DNA of 64,000 nucleotides from an uncultured Jannaschia sp. (GCF_947494055.1 NZ_CANLTR010000007.1:84055-148054); one strand, 5' to 3'; shown: positions 26,445 through 35,825, counted from the stretch's first letter. The notes: generated from the sequence alone by a model not told the origin. Numbers and translations are program-made.

Positions 26445-27830
26445 ATGGATGACGCCTTGCGGGACGCGATAAAGTTTGCAGCATTCGACCGCACGGGTCC
26501 GGAACACGCCTCGACCCTGCGGACGCTGAACGCGTTCGCGGTGGACATCATCTCGATCCCGAATGTCGAGGACCTGTTCTGGTACGTCGCCCGGAACGTG
26601 GTCGGCCGGCTGAACTTCGTCGATTGCATCATCTACCGCGCCGATGCGGAGGGGACGACGCTGACGCAGGCCGCGGCCCTCGGCGAGAAGAACCCCTACG
26701 GGCGCACGATCATCAACCCGCTGCGGATCCCGTTCGGTCAGGGGATCACCGGTCGGGTCGCCGAAACCCGCAAGCCGATCGTCGTCGACGATCTGCTGAA
26801 GGATCAGAACTACATTCCGGACACGCAACCGGCGCGGTCCGAGATCTGCGTGCCGCTGATCTCGCAGGGCAAGGTGGTCGGCGTGATCGACAGCGAGCAT
26901 CCGGAGATCGCCGCCTTCGGCCTGTCCGAGCTCGAGGTCCTGACCACCGTCGCCGCGATGACCAGCGCCAAGCTCGAGCTGCTGGCCGAGGTGGAGCGTT
27001 CCAACCAACGCTACCGTGACCTCGTCCAGTCCCACGCGCAGCTCACCGCGGAGACGAGCAACCGCAAGGCGCTGGAGACCGAACTCTTCAACATGCGCAA
27101 GCTCGAGGCGATTGGGCGGCTGACCGGCGGCTTCGCCCACGGCTTCAACAACCTGCTCACCGTCATTTCGGGCAACCTCGAACTTGTCGGCGGCGATCCG
27201 GGTGCGCCGGAAGCGCAGGAATGCCTGGCGGACGCGCGAAACGCTGCCGATCGGGGCGCCAAACTCATCCGCGACATGCTGGCCTTCTCGCAGAAGATGC
27301 ATCTCGACCCCGAGATCCTCGACGTGAACGCGCTCGTCCGCGCGGTCTGCGGGGGCAACGGCCGGACGCTCTGCCGCGACGTCGCGCTCGAACTCGGCGC
27401 GGAGGCCTGGGCGGTCGAGATCGATCCGGGCGCGGCGGAGATGGCGCTGGTCAATCTGATGATGAATGCCCGCGACGCGATGCCGGAGGGCGGGCGAATG
27501 ACGATCTCCACAGCGAATGTCGTGCGCGACCTTCTCGACGACCCGGCCTGTCCCTTCGAATGCCCGCCTGGCAGGTATGTCCGGCTGTCGGTCGCCGACG
27601 AGGGATCCGGGATCAGTGAAGAGGCGCGCCAGAGGATTTTCGATCCGTTCTTCACGACGAAGCCGGTGGGCGAAGGGACCGGTCTGGGCCTCTCGATGGT
27701 ACAGGGCTTCGTTCGGCAATCGGGCGGCGCGGTCCTCGTCAGACCGAACCTTCCCGACGGAACCGTGTTCGAACTGTATTTCCCGGCCGCCCTGCCCCGG
27801 CCGGACGGGTCCTCGCGGTCGGAGCGGTAA
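26445..27830 (+). CDS. orphan GAF-domain sensor histidine kinase
   Basis: 461-residue soluble kinase-like protein. An N-terminal GAF domain (about residues 35-180; note the LRIPFGQGITGRVAETRKPIVVDD stretch) is followed by a coiled linker. The dimerisation/phosphoacceptor helix reads LTGGFAHGFNNLLTVISGNL with His232. The HATPase domain has an N box NLMMNARDAMPEGGRM, a G1 box VADEGSGISEEAR, an F box FDPFFTTKP and a G2 box GTGLGLSMV. The usual Asp after His in the HDFNN motif is Gly233, which may weaken kinase or phosphatase activity. No response regulator lies beside it and no membrane segment is present. The ligand of the GAF domain is unknown. Confidence 0.88.
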   Translation: MDDALRDAIKFAAFDRTGPEHASTLRTLNAFAVDIISIPNVEDLFWYVARNVVGRLNFVDCIIYRADAEGTTLTQAAALGEKNPYGRTIINPLRIPFGQGITGRVAETRKPIVVDDLLKDQNYIPDTQPARSEICVPLISQGKVVGVIDSEHPEIAAFGLSELEVLTTVAAMTSAKLELLAEVERSNQRYRDLVQSHAQLTAETSNRKALETELFNMRKLEAIGRLTGGFAHGFNNLLTVISGNLELVGGDPGAPEAQECLADARNAADRGAKLIRDMLAFSQKMHLDPEILDVNALVRAVCGGNGRTLCRDVALELGAEAWAVEIDPGAAEMALVNLMMNARDAMPEGGRMTISTANVVRDLLDDPACPFECPPGRYVRLSVADEGSGISEEARQRIFDPFFTTKPVGEGTGLGLSMVQGFVRQSGGAVLVRPNLPDGTVFELYFPAALPRPDGSSRSER

Positions 27831-27845
27831 CACAGACGATCCCTC

Positions 27846-28925
27846 ATGCCCCGAAAGAGGATGGCCTTGCAACGCCGGACCGATACCCTTACCGATCTCC
27901 CCCTCATCAGCGTCGCCGGCCTCCACACGGGCGACCGGGCGGAAATCGCGTCGATCGCCGACGCGATCGGTGAAGCTGCTCGGGGGGTCGGGTTCTTCCG
28001 CATCTGCGACCACGGGGTCGATCTGGGGCTGATCGAGCGGACCTACGCCGTGGCCGAACGGTTCTTCGCGCAGGGCGAGGCGGCGAAGGCGCGCTACTAT
28101 ATCGGCCATTCCCCGAACCATCGCGGCTATGTCCCGTTCACGGAGAAGGGCGACTACCCCGACGAGGTCAACCGAAGCTACGAGGCGTTCGATCTGGGCC
28201 TCGATCTGCCGGCCGACGACCCCGACTTCCTGGCCGGCAACCGGATGCTGGGTCCGAATGTCTGGCCCGATTTGCCGGACTTCCGCGAGACGGTCGCGGC
28301 CTATTACGCCAGCGTATCCGCGCTCGGGCGCCTGATCTGTCAGGCGTTGGAGGTGCATCTCGGCCTGCAAGCCGGCACGATCACGCGCCAGATGAGCAAG
28401 CCGATTTCGCAGCTCCGCCTTCTGCATTATGTCCGTCGCAACGACGTCACCGACCACAAGTCGGTCAACATGGGCGCGCATACCGATTACGAATGCCTCA
28501 CGCTCCTGCATACCCGCAACAAGGGCTTGCAGGTGATGACGCAGGACGACCACTGGATCGACGTCCCGGTCGATCCGTCCGTCTTCGTGGTCAATATCGG
28601 CGACATGCTGGAGGCCTGGACGAACGGCTTGCTTCGCTCCACGCCGCACCGGGTCCTGAACCTGAGCGCCGAGCGGTTCTCGCTGCCCTATTTCGTGGCC
28701 GCGAACTACGACACCATCATCCGCCCCTTCGCCGAACTCCTCGGTCCGGAGCGCGCGCCGCGTTACGAGCCGTTCATGGCCGGCGCGCATCTCGAGCGCA
28801 TGCTGGTGCGGGATTTTCCGTATTTCAGGACCCGGCTGGCCCGCGACCGGAAGGTCGCGGCGCGCGGTGCCCCGGACTCGACGACGAACCCGTTCGAACG
28901 GCGCCTGAACGGCATCGCCTCCTGA
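27846..28925 (+). CDS. isopenicillin-N-synthase-like 2-oxoglutarate/Fe(II) oxygenase
   Basis: 359-residue double-stranded beta-helix dioxygenase of the plant/bacterial 2-OG Fe(II) group. The N-terminal DIOX_N-like portion (LPLISVAGLHTGDR, GFFRICDHGV) precedes the iron-binding core. The metal triad is His212-x-Asp214 in NMGAHTDYECLTLLH and His268 in STPHRVLNLS, followed by the 2-OG/carboxylate-binding RFS (Arg277, Ser279). Such enzymes hydroxylate or desaturate small molecules; plain isopenicillin N synthase is unlikely outside beta-lactam producers. It starts 15 bases after the kinase and ends three bases before a LysE exporter, which suggests that its product may be exported. Start at 27846 or 27861 cannot be decided; the former keeps a clearer spacing. 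Confidence 0.85.
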   Translation: MPRKRMALQRRTDTLTDLPLISVAGLHTGDRAEIASIADAIGEAARGVGFFRICDHGVDLGLIERTYAVAERFFAQGEAAKARYYIGHSPNHRGYVPFTEKGDYPDEVNRSYEAFDLGLDLPADDPDFLAGNRMLGPNVWPDLPDFRETVAAYYASVSALGRLICQALEVHLGLQAGTITRQMSKPISQLRLLHYVRRNDVTDHKSVNMGAHTDYECLTLLHTRNKGLQVMTQDDHWIDVPVDPSVFVVNIGDMLEAWTNGLLRSTPHRVLNLSAERFSLPYFVAANYDTIIRPFAELLGPERAPRYEPFMAGAHLERMLVRDFPYFRTRLARDRKVAARGAPDSTTNPFERRLNGIAS

Positions 28926-28928
28926 CCG

Positions 28929-29588
28929 ATGCCACCCGTCGACTCGATCCTCGCCGTCATCGTCGCGGGCCTCGCCCTCAGCGTCACGCCGGGGCCGTCG
29001 ATGCTCTACGTCCTGTCCCGCAGCGTCGCGCAGGGCCGTGCCGCCGGGCTGGCCTCGGCGATCGGGCTCTGTCTCGGCGGCATGCTCCTCGCCATCGCCA
29101 CGGCACTGGGCCTCGCCGCCCTGTTCTCCGTCTTCGAGGGGCTCGTGGTCATCCTGCGCCTCGCCGGCTCCGCCTATCTGGCGTGGCTCGGCATCGGCAT
29201 GATCCTCGAGGCCCGGTCCAGCGCCCGCCAGGATCTCCGCGTCCGGTCCGTCACGGACCGCTCGTTTTTCGACATCGTGCGTCAGGGCATCTGGGTCGAG
29301 CTACTCAATCCGAAGACAGTGCTGTTCTTCGCCCTGTTCCTGCCGCCGTTCATCGACCCGACCCTCGCGGACCCGTCCGGCCAAGGCATCCGGACGCAGA
29401 TGTTCGTCCTCGGCATCCTGGTCCCGCTCACCGCCATCCCCTCGGACCTGGTCGTCGCCTGGATGGGCGGAAAGATGTCGCGGATCCTCGATCGTCGGCG
29501 CACCCTGCGGGAGGTCGTCGCCTGGATCGGCGGCGGCGTGCTCATTGCGATCGCCATAAACCTGCAGCTCGAATGGCTGTTCGTCTGA
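28929..29588 (+). CDS. LysE family translocator
   Basis: 219-residue inner-membrane exporter of the LysE/RhtB family. The N-terminal SVTPGPSMLYVLSRSVAQGRAAGLASAIG segment (residues 17-45) is the family's hallmark, and IWVELLNPKTVLFFALFLPPFID carries the central NPK motif. Six hydrophobic segments are visible. It begins three bases after the oxygenase stop, so the two are probably cotranscribed. Export of the oxygenase product or of a related amino acid is inference. Similar genes occur at the start of the window and at 57.9 kb. Confidence 0.88.
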   Translation: MPPVDSILAVIVAGLALSVTPGPSMLYVLSRSVAQGRAAGLASAIGLCLGGMLLAIATALGLAALFSVFEGLVVILRLAGSAYLAWLGIGMILEARSSARQDLRVRSVTDRSFFDIVRQGIWVELLNPKTVLFFALFLPPFIDPTLADPSGQGIRTQMFVLGILVPLTAIPSDLVVAWMGGKMSRILDRRRTLREVVAWIGGGVLIAIAINLQLEWLFV

Positions 29589-29739
29589 GCGACCGATCCG
29601 CGCACCGACGCTTGACCGCGCCACCACTCCTTCGGCGATCGCGCCGGGTTCCGGTCCCGATCCCATCGTACGGCGTCCGTCCGAAACCGTTTGGCCGCCG
29701 CATCGTTGTCGGTGGCAACGGGACGATAGGGAGGGACGA

Positions 29740-30246
29740 ATGGTCGAGACGCTGACGGCGGAGATTTCGGAGGATCTGCAGGAACGCATTCGCCGGCTTC
29801 TCGAGCGGGCCTGCGATCCGGAGCGTCCCCTCGCGACGGCCGAAAGCTGCACCGGCGGGCTGATCGCGTCGCTCCTGACCGATATCGACGGTTGCTCGCG
29901 GGCCTTCGCGCGCGGCTACGTCGCCTATACGGACGACGCCAAGGCGGAGATGCTCGGCGTGCCGAAGGACCTGCTCGCCACGCACGGCGCCGTCTCCCGG
30001 CAGGTCGCCATCGCCATGGCGGACGGGGCGCGCGCCAGGTCCGGGGCCCATTCCGCCCTCTCTGTGACGGGCTTCGCCGGGCCCGCGGGAGAGGGTCAGG
30101 AGGAGGGGCTGGTGCATTTCGCTTGTGCCACGAAGGGCCGAAAGACCATGCATCGGGAGGCGCATTTCGGGCCGCTGGGCCGGGGCGGCGTGCGCCTCGC
30201 CTGCCTGCCCGTCGCGGTGGAGATGTTCGAGGAGGGATTACGATGA
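29740..30246 (+). CDS. pncC: nicotinamide-nucleotide amidase (CinA C-terminal family)
   Basis: 168-residue stand-alone CinA C-terminal domain. PncC hydrolyses nicotinamide mononucleotide to nicotinate mononucleotide, part of pyridine nucleotide recycling. Motifs: TAESCTGGLIASLLTDIDGCSRAFARGYVAYTDDAK (split near residues 28-65) with the catalytic Ser in AESCTGG, and SVTGFAGPAGEG near residue 108. A good GAGGGACGA-like site precedes the ATG. Its TGA overlaps the nadE start (ATGA), linking NMN deamidation with NAD synthesis, since NaMN feeds to NaAD and then NadE. Confidence 0.9.
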   Translation: MVETLTAEISEDLQERIRRLLERACDPERPLATAESCTGGLIASLLTDIDGCSRAFARGYVAYTDDAKAEMLGVPKDLLATHGAVSRQVAIAMADGARARSGAHSALSVTGFAGPAGEGQEEGLVHFACATKGRKTMHREAHFGPLGRGGVRLACLPVAVEMFEEGLR

Positions 30247-32300
30247 ACGATCGCACGGGCCCGGAAAACTTCGCCGCCCTGCACCGGCACGGCTTCGTCC
30301 GGATCGGCGCGAGCACGCCGCAGGTCCGGACCGCGGACGTCGCCTTCAACCGCGACGCGATCCTCGCCGAGGCGCGCCGCGCCGATGCGGCCCGGGTCGA
30401 CCTCCTCGTCTATCCCGAGCTCTGCCTGTCTTCCTACGCGCTCGACGACCTGCTGCTGCAGACCGCCCTTCTCGATGCGAGCGAGGCCGCGCTGGCCGAG
30501 ATCGTGGCGGCGAGCGCCGATCTCGCCCCCGTCCTTCTCGTCGGCGCGCCGTTGCGCCACGAGGGGCGGCTCTACAATTGCGCCGTGGTGATCTCGCGTG
30601 GGAACATCCTCGGCGTGGTGCCGAAATCCTACCTGCCGAACTACCGCGAATATTACGAGAAGCGCTGGTTCGCGCATGGCCGGGGCATCGTCGGGCAGAG
30701 CATCCGTCTCGACGGCGGGGACGTTCCCTTCGGCACCGACCTGATCTTCGAGGCGACCGACCTGCCGGGCTTCGTCTTCCATGTCGAGATCTGCGAGGAT
30801 TACTGGGCGCCGATCCCGCCCTCCTCGGCGGCGGCGCTGTCGGGCGCGACGATCCTCGCCAACCTCTCGGCCTCCAACATCGTGATCGGCAAGTCCGACG
30901 AGCGGCACATGCTCTGCCGGTCGCAATCGGCCCGCGCGATGGCGGCCTACGCCTACTCGGCCGCCGGTCCCGGCGAGAGCACGACCGACCTCGCCTGGGA
31001 CGGTCAGGGCGCGATCTACGAGCTGGGCGACCTGATGGCGGAATCGCAGCGCTTCGCGCTCGAGCCGGCGCTCTGCCTCGCGGATATCGACACGCAGCGT
31101 ATCCTGAACGAGCGGATGCGCACAGGCACCTTCGCCGATTGCGCCGAGGCGAGCGGGTCGTCGTTCCGCCGCGTCGGCTTCGCGCATGCGCCGCACTGGG
31201 AGGATGCCGGCCTGATCCGCCCGATCCGCCGCTTCCCCTACGTGCCCAGCCGGCAGAACCATCTCGACCTCGATTGCTACGAGGCGTTCAACATCCAGGT
31301 CGAGGGGCTGCGCCGCCGCTTCGAGGCGACGCGCGGTGACCACATGGTGATCGGCGTCTCGGGCGGGCTCGACTCGACGCACGCGCTCATCGTCGCGGCC
31401 AAGGTCTGCGACCAGCTCGGCCTCCCGCGCACGACCATCCTCGGCTACACGATGCCCGGCTTCGCCACCGGCGAGGCGACGAAGGGCAATGCCTGGAAGC
31501 TGATGCGCGCCTTCGGCATCGAAGCGGCCGAGATCGACATCCGCCCGGCCGCACGCCAGATGCTGGAGGATATGGGCCACCCCTTCGCCGGCGGCGAGCC
31601 GGTCTACGACGTCACCTTCGAGAACGTGCAGGCGGGTCTCCGGACCGATTACCTGTTCCGGCTCGCCAACCAGAACCGCGGCTTCGTCATCGGCACGGGC
31701 GACCTGTCGGAACTCGCGCTCGGCTGGTGCACCTACGGCGTGGGCGACCAGATGAGCCACTACGCTGTCAATTCCGGCATCCCAAAGACGCTGATCCAGT
31801 ACCTGATCCGATGGACCGTGGAGACCGACCAGTTCGACCCTGCCGCCGACGACGTTCTGGAGGCGATACTCGGCACCAAGATTTCCCCCGAGCTGGTCCC
31901 GCAGGGCGAGGAGGAGGAGCTGCAATCGACCGAGGACCGGATCGGCCCCTACGAGCTGCACGACTTCTTCCTGTTCCACATCATGCGCTACGGCCTGCCG
32001 CCCTCCAAGGTGGCGTTCCTGGCGTGGCACGCCTGGCGCGACGTGGAGCGGGGCCTGTGGCCGATCGGCTTTCCGGACGCGGCCAAGCGGCACTACGATC
32101 TTCAGGACATCGCGCGCTGGCTCGAAGTGTTCCTCGAGCGCTTCTTCGCCTTCAGCCAGTTCAAGCGCTCCGCCCTGCCGAACGGGCCCAAGGTCTCGCC
32201 CGGCGGGTCGCTCTCGCCACGCGGCGACTGGCGCGCGCCGTCCGACGCGACGGCGGCGCCGTGGCTGGCCGAACTGCGCCAAAGCCTTTCGGAGAACTGA
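30243..32300 (+). CDS. nadE: NAD(+) synthase (glutamine-hydrolysing)
   Basis: 685-residue two-domain enzyme that amidates nicotinate adenine dinucleotide to NAD. The N-terminal nitrilase-fold glutaminase has Glu in LLVYPELCLSSYALDDLLL, Lys in VVPKSYLPNYREYYEKRW and Cys in VEICEDYWAPIPPSS. The C-terminal ATP-pyrophosphatase domain carries VIGVSGGLDSTHALIVAAKV. A further GTGDLSELALGWCTYGVGDQMSHY segment is characteristic. Length matches bacterial glutamine-dependent NadE (about 650-700). Coupled to pncC by a 4-bp overlap. The assignment is firm. Confidence 0.95.
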   Translation: MNDRTGPENFAALHRHGFVRIGASTPQVRTADVAFNRDAILAEARRADAARVDLLVYPELCLSSYALDDLLLQTALLDASEAALAEIVAASADLAPVLLVGAPLRHEGRLYNCAVVISRGNILGVVPKSYLPNYREYYEKRWFAHGRGIVGQSIRLDGGDVPFGTDLIFEATDLPGFVFHVEICEDYWAPIPPSSAAALSGATILANLSASNIVIGKSDERHMLCRSQSARAMAAYAYSAAGPGESTTDLAWDGQGAIYELGDLMAESQRFALEPALCLADIDTQRILNERMRTGTFADCAEASGSSFRRVGFAHAPHWEDAGLIRPIRRFPYVPSRQNHLDLDCYEAFNIQVEGLRRRFEATRGDHMVIGVSGGLDSTHALIVAAKVCDQLGLPRTTILGYTMPGFATGEATKGNAWKLMRAFGIEAAEIDIRPAARQMLEDMGHPFAGGEPVYDVTFENVQAGLRTDYLFRLANQNRGFVIGTGDLSELALGWCTYGVGDQMSHYAVNSGIPKTLIQYLIRWTVETDQFDPAADDVLEAILGTKISPELVPQGEEEELQSTEDRIGPYELHDFFLFHIMRYGLPPSKVAFLAWHAWRDVERGLWPIGFPDAAKRHYDLQDIARWLEVFLERFFAFSQFKRSALPNGPKVSPGGSLSPRGDWRAPSDATAAPWLAELRQSLSEN

Positions 32301-32438
32301 CGAAAGTCTTGGCTGCGGTCCCGTAGCCGCCTAGTCTCCGGAACCCGAGGCACCGCGAGGCGGAACGTGGCCCGTCACTTGCATGCTGACGCCGCCCGCG
32401 CCCCGACACGACGACGTGCCGAGGCCGTCGTCGAACGT

Positions 32439-32642
32439 CTAGTAGTTCGTCGGGGGATCGCTCGCCGGAAAGGTCTCGTCCAGGGCCTCGTCCTGCGCGT
32501 CCCAGTTCTCCGGCTTGTCGGCCATCGCCTCCTTGCCGGACGGGCGGACCTGCACCGGGGATTCTTTCGGCCCGGGCTTCTTGTTGCCGGCGATTGCCGG
32601 CGCCTCGTCCGTGGTGCGATCCTTCGTCCTGTCGTCGTCCAT
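32439..32642 (-). CDS. small conserved protein with C-terminal FPASDPP motif
   Basis: 67-residue hydrophilic protein too short for many annotators. A GAGGAGG site stands eight bases upstream of the ATG. The C-terminus reads WDAQDEALDETFPASDPP, then TNY. The DEALDE-FPASDPP motif recurs at the C-termini of many small, unassigned alphaproteobacterial proteins, so the frame is likely real. The N-terminal half is charged and probably disordered. Function unknown. It lies between nadE and the divergent SDR gene. Confidence 0.6.
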   Translation of the reverse strand: MDDDRTKDRTTDEAPAIAGNKKPGPKESPVQVRPSGKEAMADKPENWDAQDEALDETFPASDPPTNY

Positions 32643-32843
32643 GGAACCGTCCTCCTCGATCTTCGAGCGGTAACGCGGGACCTCGCATCGGGTTGCAGCG
32701 AAATGCGGCCGATCGCGCGGGGCGCGACGGCACGGATGTCCCGACGATCTCGGCTCGTTTGCCGCACCGGCAATTCTGCAACCAATTTCGGTCAGGACTG
32801 TTCCTGTCCCGCACGTGACAGCAATCAACCAGGGGAACGGCCA

Positions 32844-33833
32844 ATGTACGATCTTGCGGGAGCCTCCGTCGTCATCACCGGCGCGTCGAGCGGCATCGGC
32901 CGGGCGACCGCGCGGGCCTTCGCCGCGCGGGGGGCGCGGGTCACGCTGGCGGCCCGCCGCCTCGCCGTGCTGGAAGAGGTCGCACGGGAATGCGAGCGCT
33001 TCGGGGGCCGCGCCCTGCCCGTGCAGACCGATGTTGCCGATCCGGAAGCCGTCGAAGCGTTGCGCGACGCGGCGGTCCAGGCGTTCGGCGGGATCGACAT
33101 CTGGATCAACAATGCCGGCCTCGGGGCGATCGGCGCCTACCAGGACGTGCCGCTGGAGATACACCGCCGAACCATCGACGTGAACCTGATGGGCGCGATG
33201 TTCGGGGCCTATTCGGTAATCCCGCTCTTCTTGCGTCAGGGTCATGGTACGATCATCAACACGATTTCCCTCGCGGCCTGGGCGCCGACCCCCTTCGCGG
33301 CCGCCTACACCGCCAGCAAGTTCGCGCTGCGGGGCTTTTCGGCGAGCCTCCGACAGGAACTCAAGAAAGCCCGCAGGATCCATGTCTGCGGCGTGTTTCC
33401 CGCCGTGATCGACACGCCCGGCGTCACCCACGGCGCGAATTATACCGGGCGGAACATAGATCCCGGACCTTACCTCTATGCGCCAGAGACGGTCGCGGAG
33501 ACCATCGTGAGCGTGGCGCGCCGCCCGCGGGACGAGGTGCCAGTCGGTTGGCCGTCCCGCGCCGCGCAACGCGCCTACGGATTGGCGCCGCGCGCGACCG
33601 AGAACCTCATCGGCGGCATCATGCGGTGGTCCCTCGGGCGGGCCCGCGCCGGTGCGATCTCCGACGGCACGGTGCTGAATCCCGTATTCGACGGGAAGCG
33701 GGCGAGCGGCGGGGTCCGGCACGGAAAGGGCATGCCCGACGCGCACCGTCTCAACGTTATGGCTGTAGGGGCGGCCGGCGCGGCCCTCGGGTTCGGCGCG
33801 CTTGCCTGGGCGGCGTCGCACCGGCGCCGCTAG
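32844..33833 (+). CDS. short-chain dehydrogenase/reductase with C-terminal membrane anchor
   Basis: 329-residue SDR. The Rossmann motif is VITGASSGIGRATARAF (about residue 10), with NNAG in INNAGLGAIGAYQ and the catalytic Tyr-Lys in AAYTASKFALRGFSASLRQE. The family core ends near residue 250; a further 80 residues end in a hydrophobic AVGAAGAALGFGALAWAASHRRR that looks like a tail anchor. SDRs of this type are often called oxidoreductases of unknown substrate. The start follows AGGGGAACGGCCA. It is the first of two genes before the decayed region. Confidence 0.82.
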   Translation: MYDLAGASVVITGASSGIGRATARAFAARGARVTLAARRLAVLEEVARECERFGGRALPVQTDVADPEAVEALRDAAVQAFGGIDIWINNAGLGAIGAYQDVPLEIHRRTIDVNLMGAMFGAYSVIPLFLRQGHGTIINTISLAAWAPTPFAAAYTASKFALRGFSASLRQELKKARRIHVCGVFPAVIDTPGVTHGANYTGRNIDPGPYLYAPETVAETIVSVARRPRDEVPVGWPSRAAQRAYGLAPRATENLIGGIMRWSLGRARAGAISDGTVLNPVFDGKRASGGVRHGKGMPDAHRLNVMAVGAAGAALGFGALAWAASHRRR

Positions 33834-33916
33834 CCGACCCTGCGACGGCCCCCGTCCCATGCGAACGCGTTACAGGAAACCGTGGAACCGGACCTTGGAC
33901 GAGGCGATGGACCGGC

Positions 33917-34378
33917 ATGACGGATGACGGCGCGAGGACCCTGCAGATCGAGGAACCAGGCCGGGTTCCATGGGATGCGGTGATCCTCGGCTGGGGACCG
34001 GTTCTGCCGTTTCCGCTCGCGGCGATCTGGCTCTGGTTCGGTGGACCGGACGTGCTGCGTCCGGCGATGCATCTCTGGGGCGCGGCGATCGCCCTGTTCC
34101 TGTCCGGCGTCCGTCGGGGGCTCTCCTTCCGCATGCCGGGCGGGTGGACCTGGAGCCAGCTCGCAATGTTCGCCTGGCTTTTCTGGGCAGGCTTCCTCGC
34201 GCTGATCCTGCCCGTCGGACCGGCCTTCGCTCTCCTGAGCGCGATCTACGCCAGCCTCGCGGTGCTCGACCCCATCGCCGCGGATCGGGCCGAAGCGCCG
34301 CTCTGGTTCCGGCGGCTGCGGCCGGCGCAGATGGGCATCGCGGCCCTGGGATTGGCCGGCCTTTGGTGGTTGTCGTGA
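33917..34378 (+). CDS. DUF3429 family membrane protein
   Basis: 153-residue polytopic inner-membrane protein. Four or five hydrophobic helices are visible. The opening DAVILGWGPVLPFPLAAIWLW and the IALFLSGVRRGLSFRMPGG loop fit the DUF3429 group, whose role is unknown. A basic, aromatic-rich loop joins the last helices (APLWFRRLRPAQMG). It starts behind the SDR gene (84-base gap) on the same strand. Its end marks the last intact gene before the insertion-sequence region. Confidence 0.6.
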   Translation: MTDDGARTLQIEEPGRVPWDAVILGWGPVLPFPLAAIWLWFGGPDVLRPAMHLWGAAIALFLSGVRRGLSFRMPGGWTWSQLAMFAWLFWAGFLALILPVGPAFALLSAIYASLAVLDPIAADRAEAPLWFRRLRPAQMGIAALGLAGLWWLS

Positions 34379-34554
34379 CGCTCCAACGTCGCGGGCCTGC
34401 TCGTGGCCTGCTGAACACCTTGACGCAGGCCTGCCAAAGGCGCTGCGTCTCGTTCGGTCCGAAGGCGCCTCCACACGTTCCCCAGCGTTCTACCCGCCTC
34501 GGGTGCCATCGAGCGGATAACCTTGATTAGGTCATCTACTCCCCGCGCAGCGAC

Positions 34555-35825
34555 GGCAAAGGCCGGATTGTTCGTCCGCACGACCTCGATGCCTCCGTTC
34601 AGCGAATACTGCGCGCAGGCTCGGCCGCGTGGAGCTGGGCTCGAAGAGCTATGGCACGGGATCGTGGTTCTCCGGCCAGCCGAGCGCGCAGACCGGCATC
34701 TTCGAGGCGCCCGGCGCCAACGCGCTCAAGGTCGAAGCGGCGCTGCGCGACAAGCTCGATCGGCTGGCGGAGCGCTTTCCGCATGGGATCGACGAAGAGT
34801 TCGCCTTTACCATAGGCACCTTCGTGCAGAAGAGCATCCAGAGCGTCTTCATCACCCTGTCCGTTGCGGTTGCGCTGGTGGTAGCCACCGTCGACCTTTT
34901 CCCGCAGCAGTTTCGCACGACGCTTTTGCCCTGCATCGTCATTCCAGTAGCGCTGGTCGGGTCCTTCTCGGTCCTCTATCTGCTCGGCTTCTCGATCAAC
35001 ACGCTCAGCCTTCTAGGCAGGATCTTCGCCGTCGGCCTCGTCGTCGACGATGCGGTCGTGGTGGTCGAGAACGTCACCCGGACGTTGAGGGACAGAGACC
35101 TGAAGCCCGGTCCAGCGGTCAAGCAGGCGATGATCGAGGTGACGGGCCCGATCCTCGCCACCACGCTGGTGCTGCTCGGCCTGTTCATCCCGGTCGCGTT
35201 CGTTCCCGGTCCGACCGGAAGCCTCTCCAACCAGTCCATGCTGACCATAGCGGCGACGGTCTCGATCTCGTCGCTGACTGCGCTGACCCTCATGCCGGCG
35301 CCGTCGCGGATCATGCTGCGTGCGTGCGACGGCCACCGGCAAGGCCGTTCCAGGCCCTCAACCACTGGTTCGAACGCGCCGCCCGCCGCTACCGGCACGG
35401 CATAGAGCGGCTGAGAAGATCTGCCGGTTGGTCCCGTCCGGGTTCGGTCTGCTGATCCCGGTCACGTTCGTCCCGTTCCTCCAGCGGCCCGCGGGATTCG
35501 TGCCCGAGGAGGATCAGGGCTGTCTCATCGTCGACGTGCAGCTGCCGCCGGGCGCGGCCATGTGGCGGACAAAGAATGTGGTCCTCGAGATCGAGGCGCA
35601 GTTCCCCGCCGAACCGGAGGCCGAGGAGAGTGTCACCGTTGCCGCCAACAGCCTGATCGGCGGCGCCTAGAGCTACACCGGCTTCCTGATCCTCCGCCTC
35701 GCAGAATGGGGACACCACCGCACGCAACGTCACCGTCCGGCTGCAGGCGGGTCTGCGCGCTAAACCGCACGCGTGGGTCCAGATCATCAACCCGCCGAGC
35801 CTGCCCGGCGTGGGGGCGGGGCGAC
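34555..35825 (+). pseudogene. RND efflux pump (AcrB-like) pseudogene, N-terminal and central part
   Basis: Remains of a hydrophobe/amphiphile-efflux RND permease. A long frame (from 34629) reads VELGSKSYGTGSWFSGQPSA, then GANALKVEAALRDKL, a membrane helix, FSINTLSLLGRIFAVGLVVDDAVVVVENV and LVLLGLFIPVAFVPGPTGSLSNQS, all typical of AcrB residues about 270-490. It loses frame near 35330 and resumes as GFVPEEDQGCLIVDVQLPPGA (AcrB second half). It stops at a TAG near 35668 and runs out at VNPPSLPGVG-like sequence around 35820, where an IS begins. The first quarter of the gene (residues 1 to about 250) is missing upstream. Multiple frame breaks make it non-functional. Confidence 0.85.

Noticed and set aside
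27846..28925. True isopenicillin N synthase of a beta-lactam pathway
   Set aside because: No ACV synthetase or other beta-lactam genes are nearby; the family name only reflects the fold.
30096..32282. A 728-residue minus-strand frame opposite nadE
   Set aside because: Shadow of NadE, with no motifs of its own.
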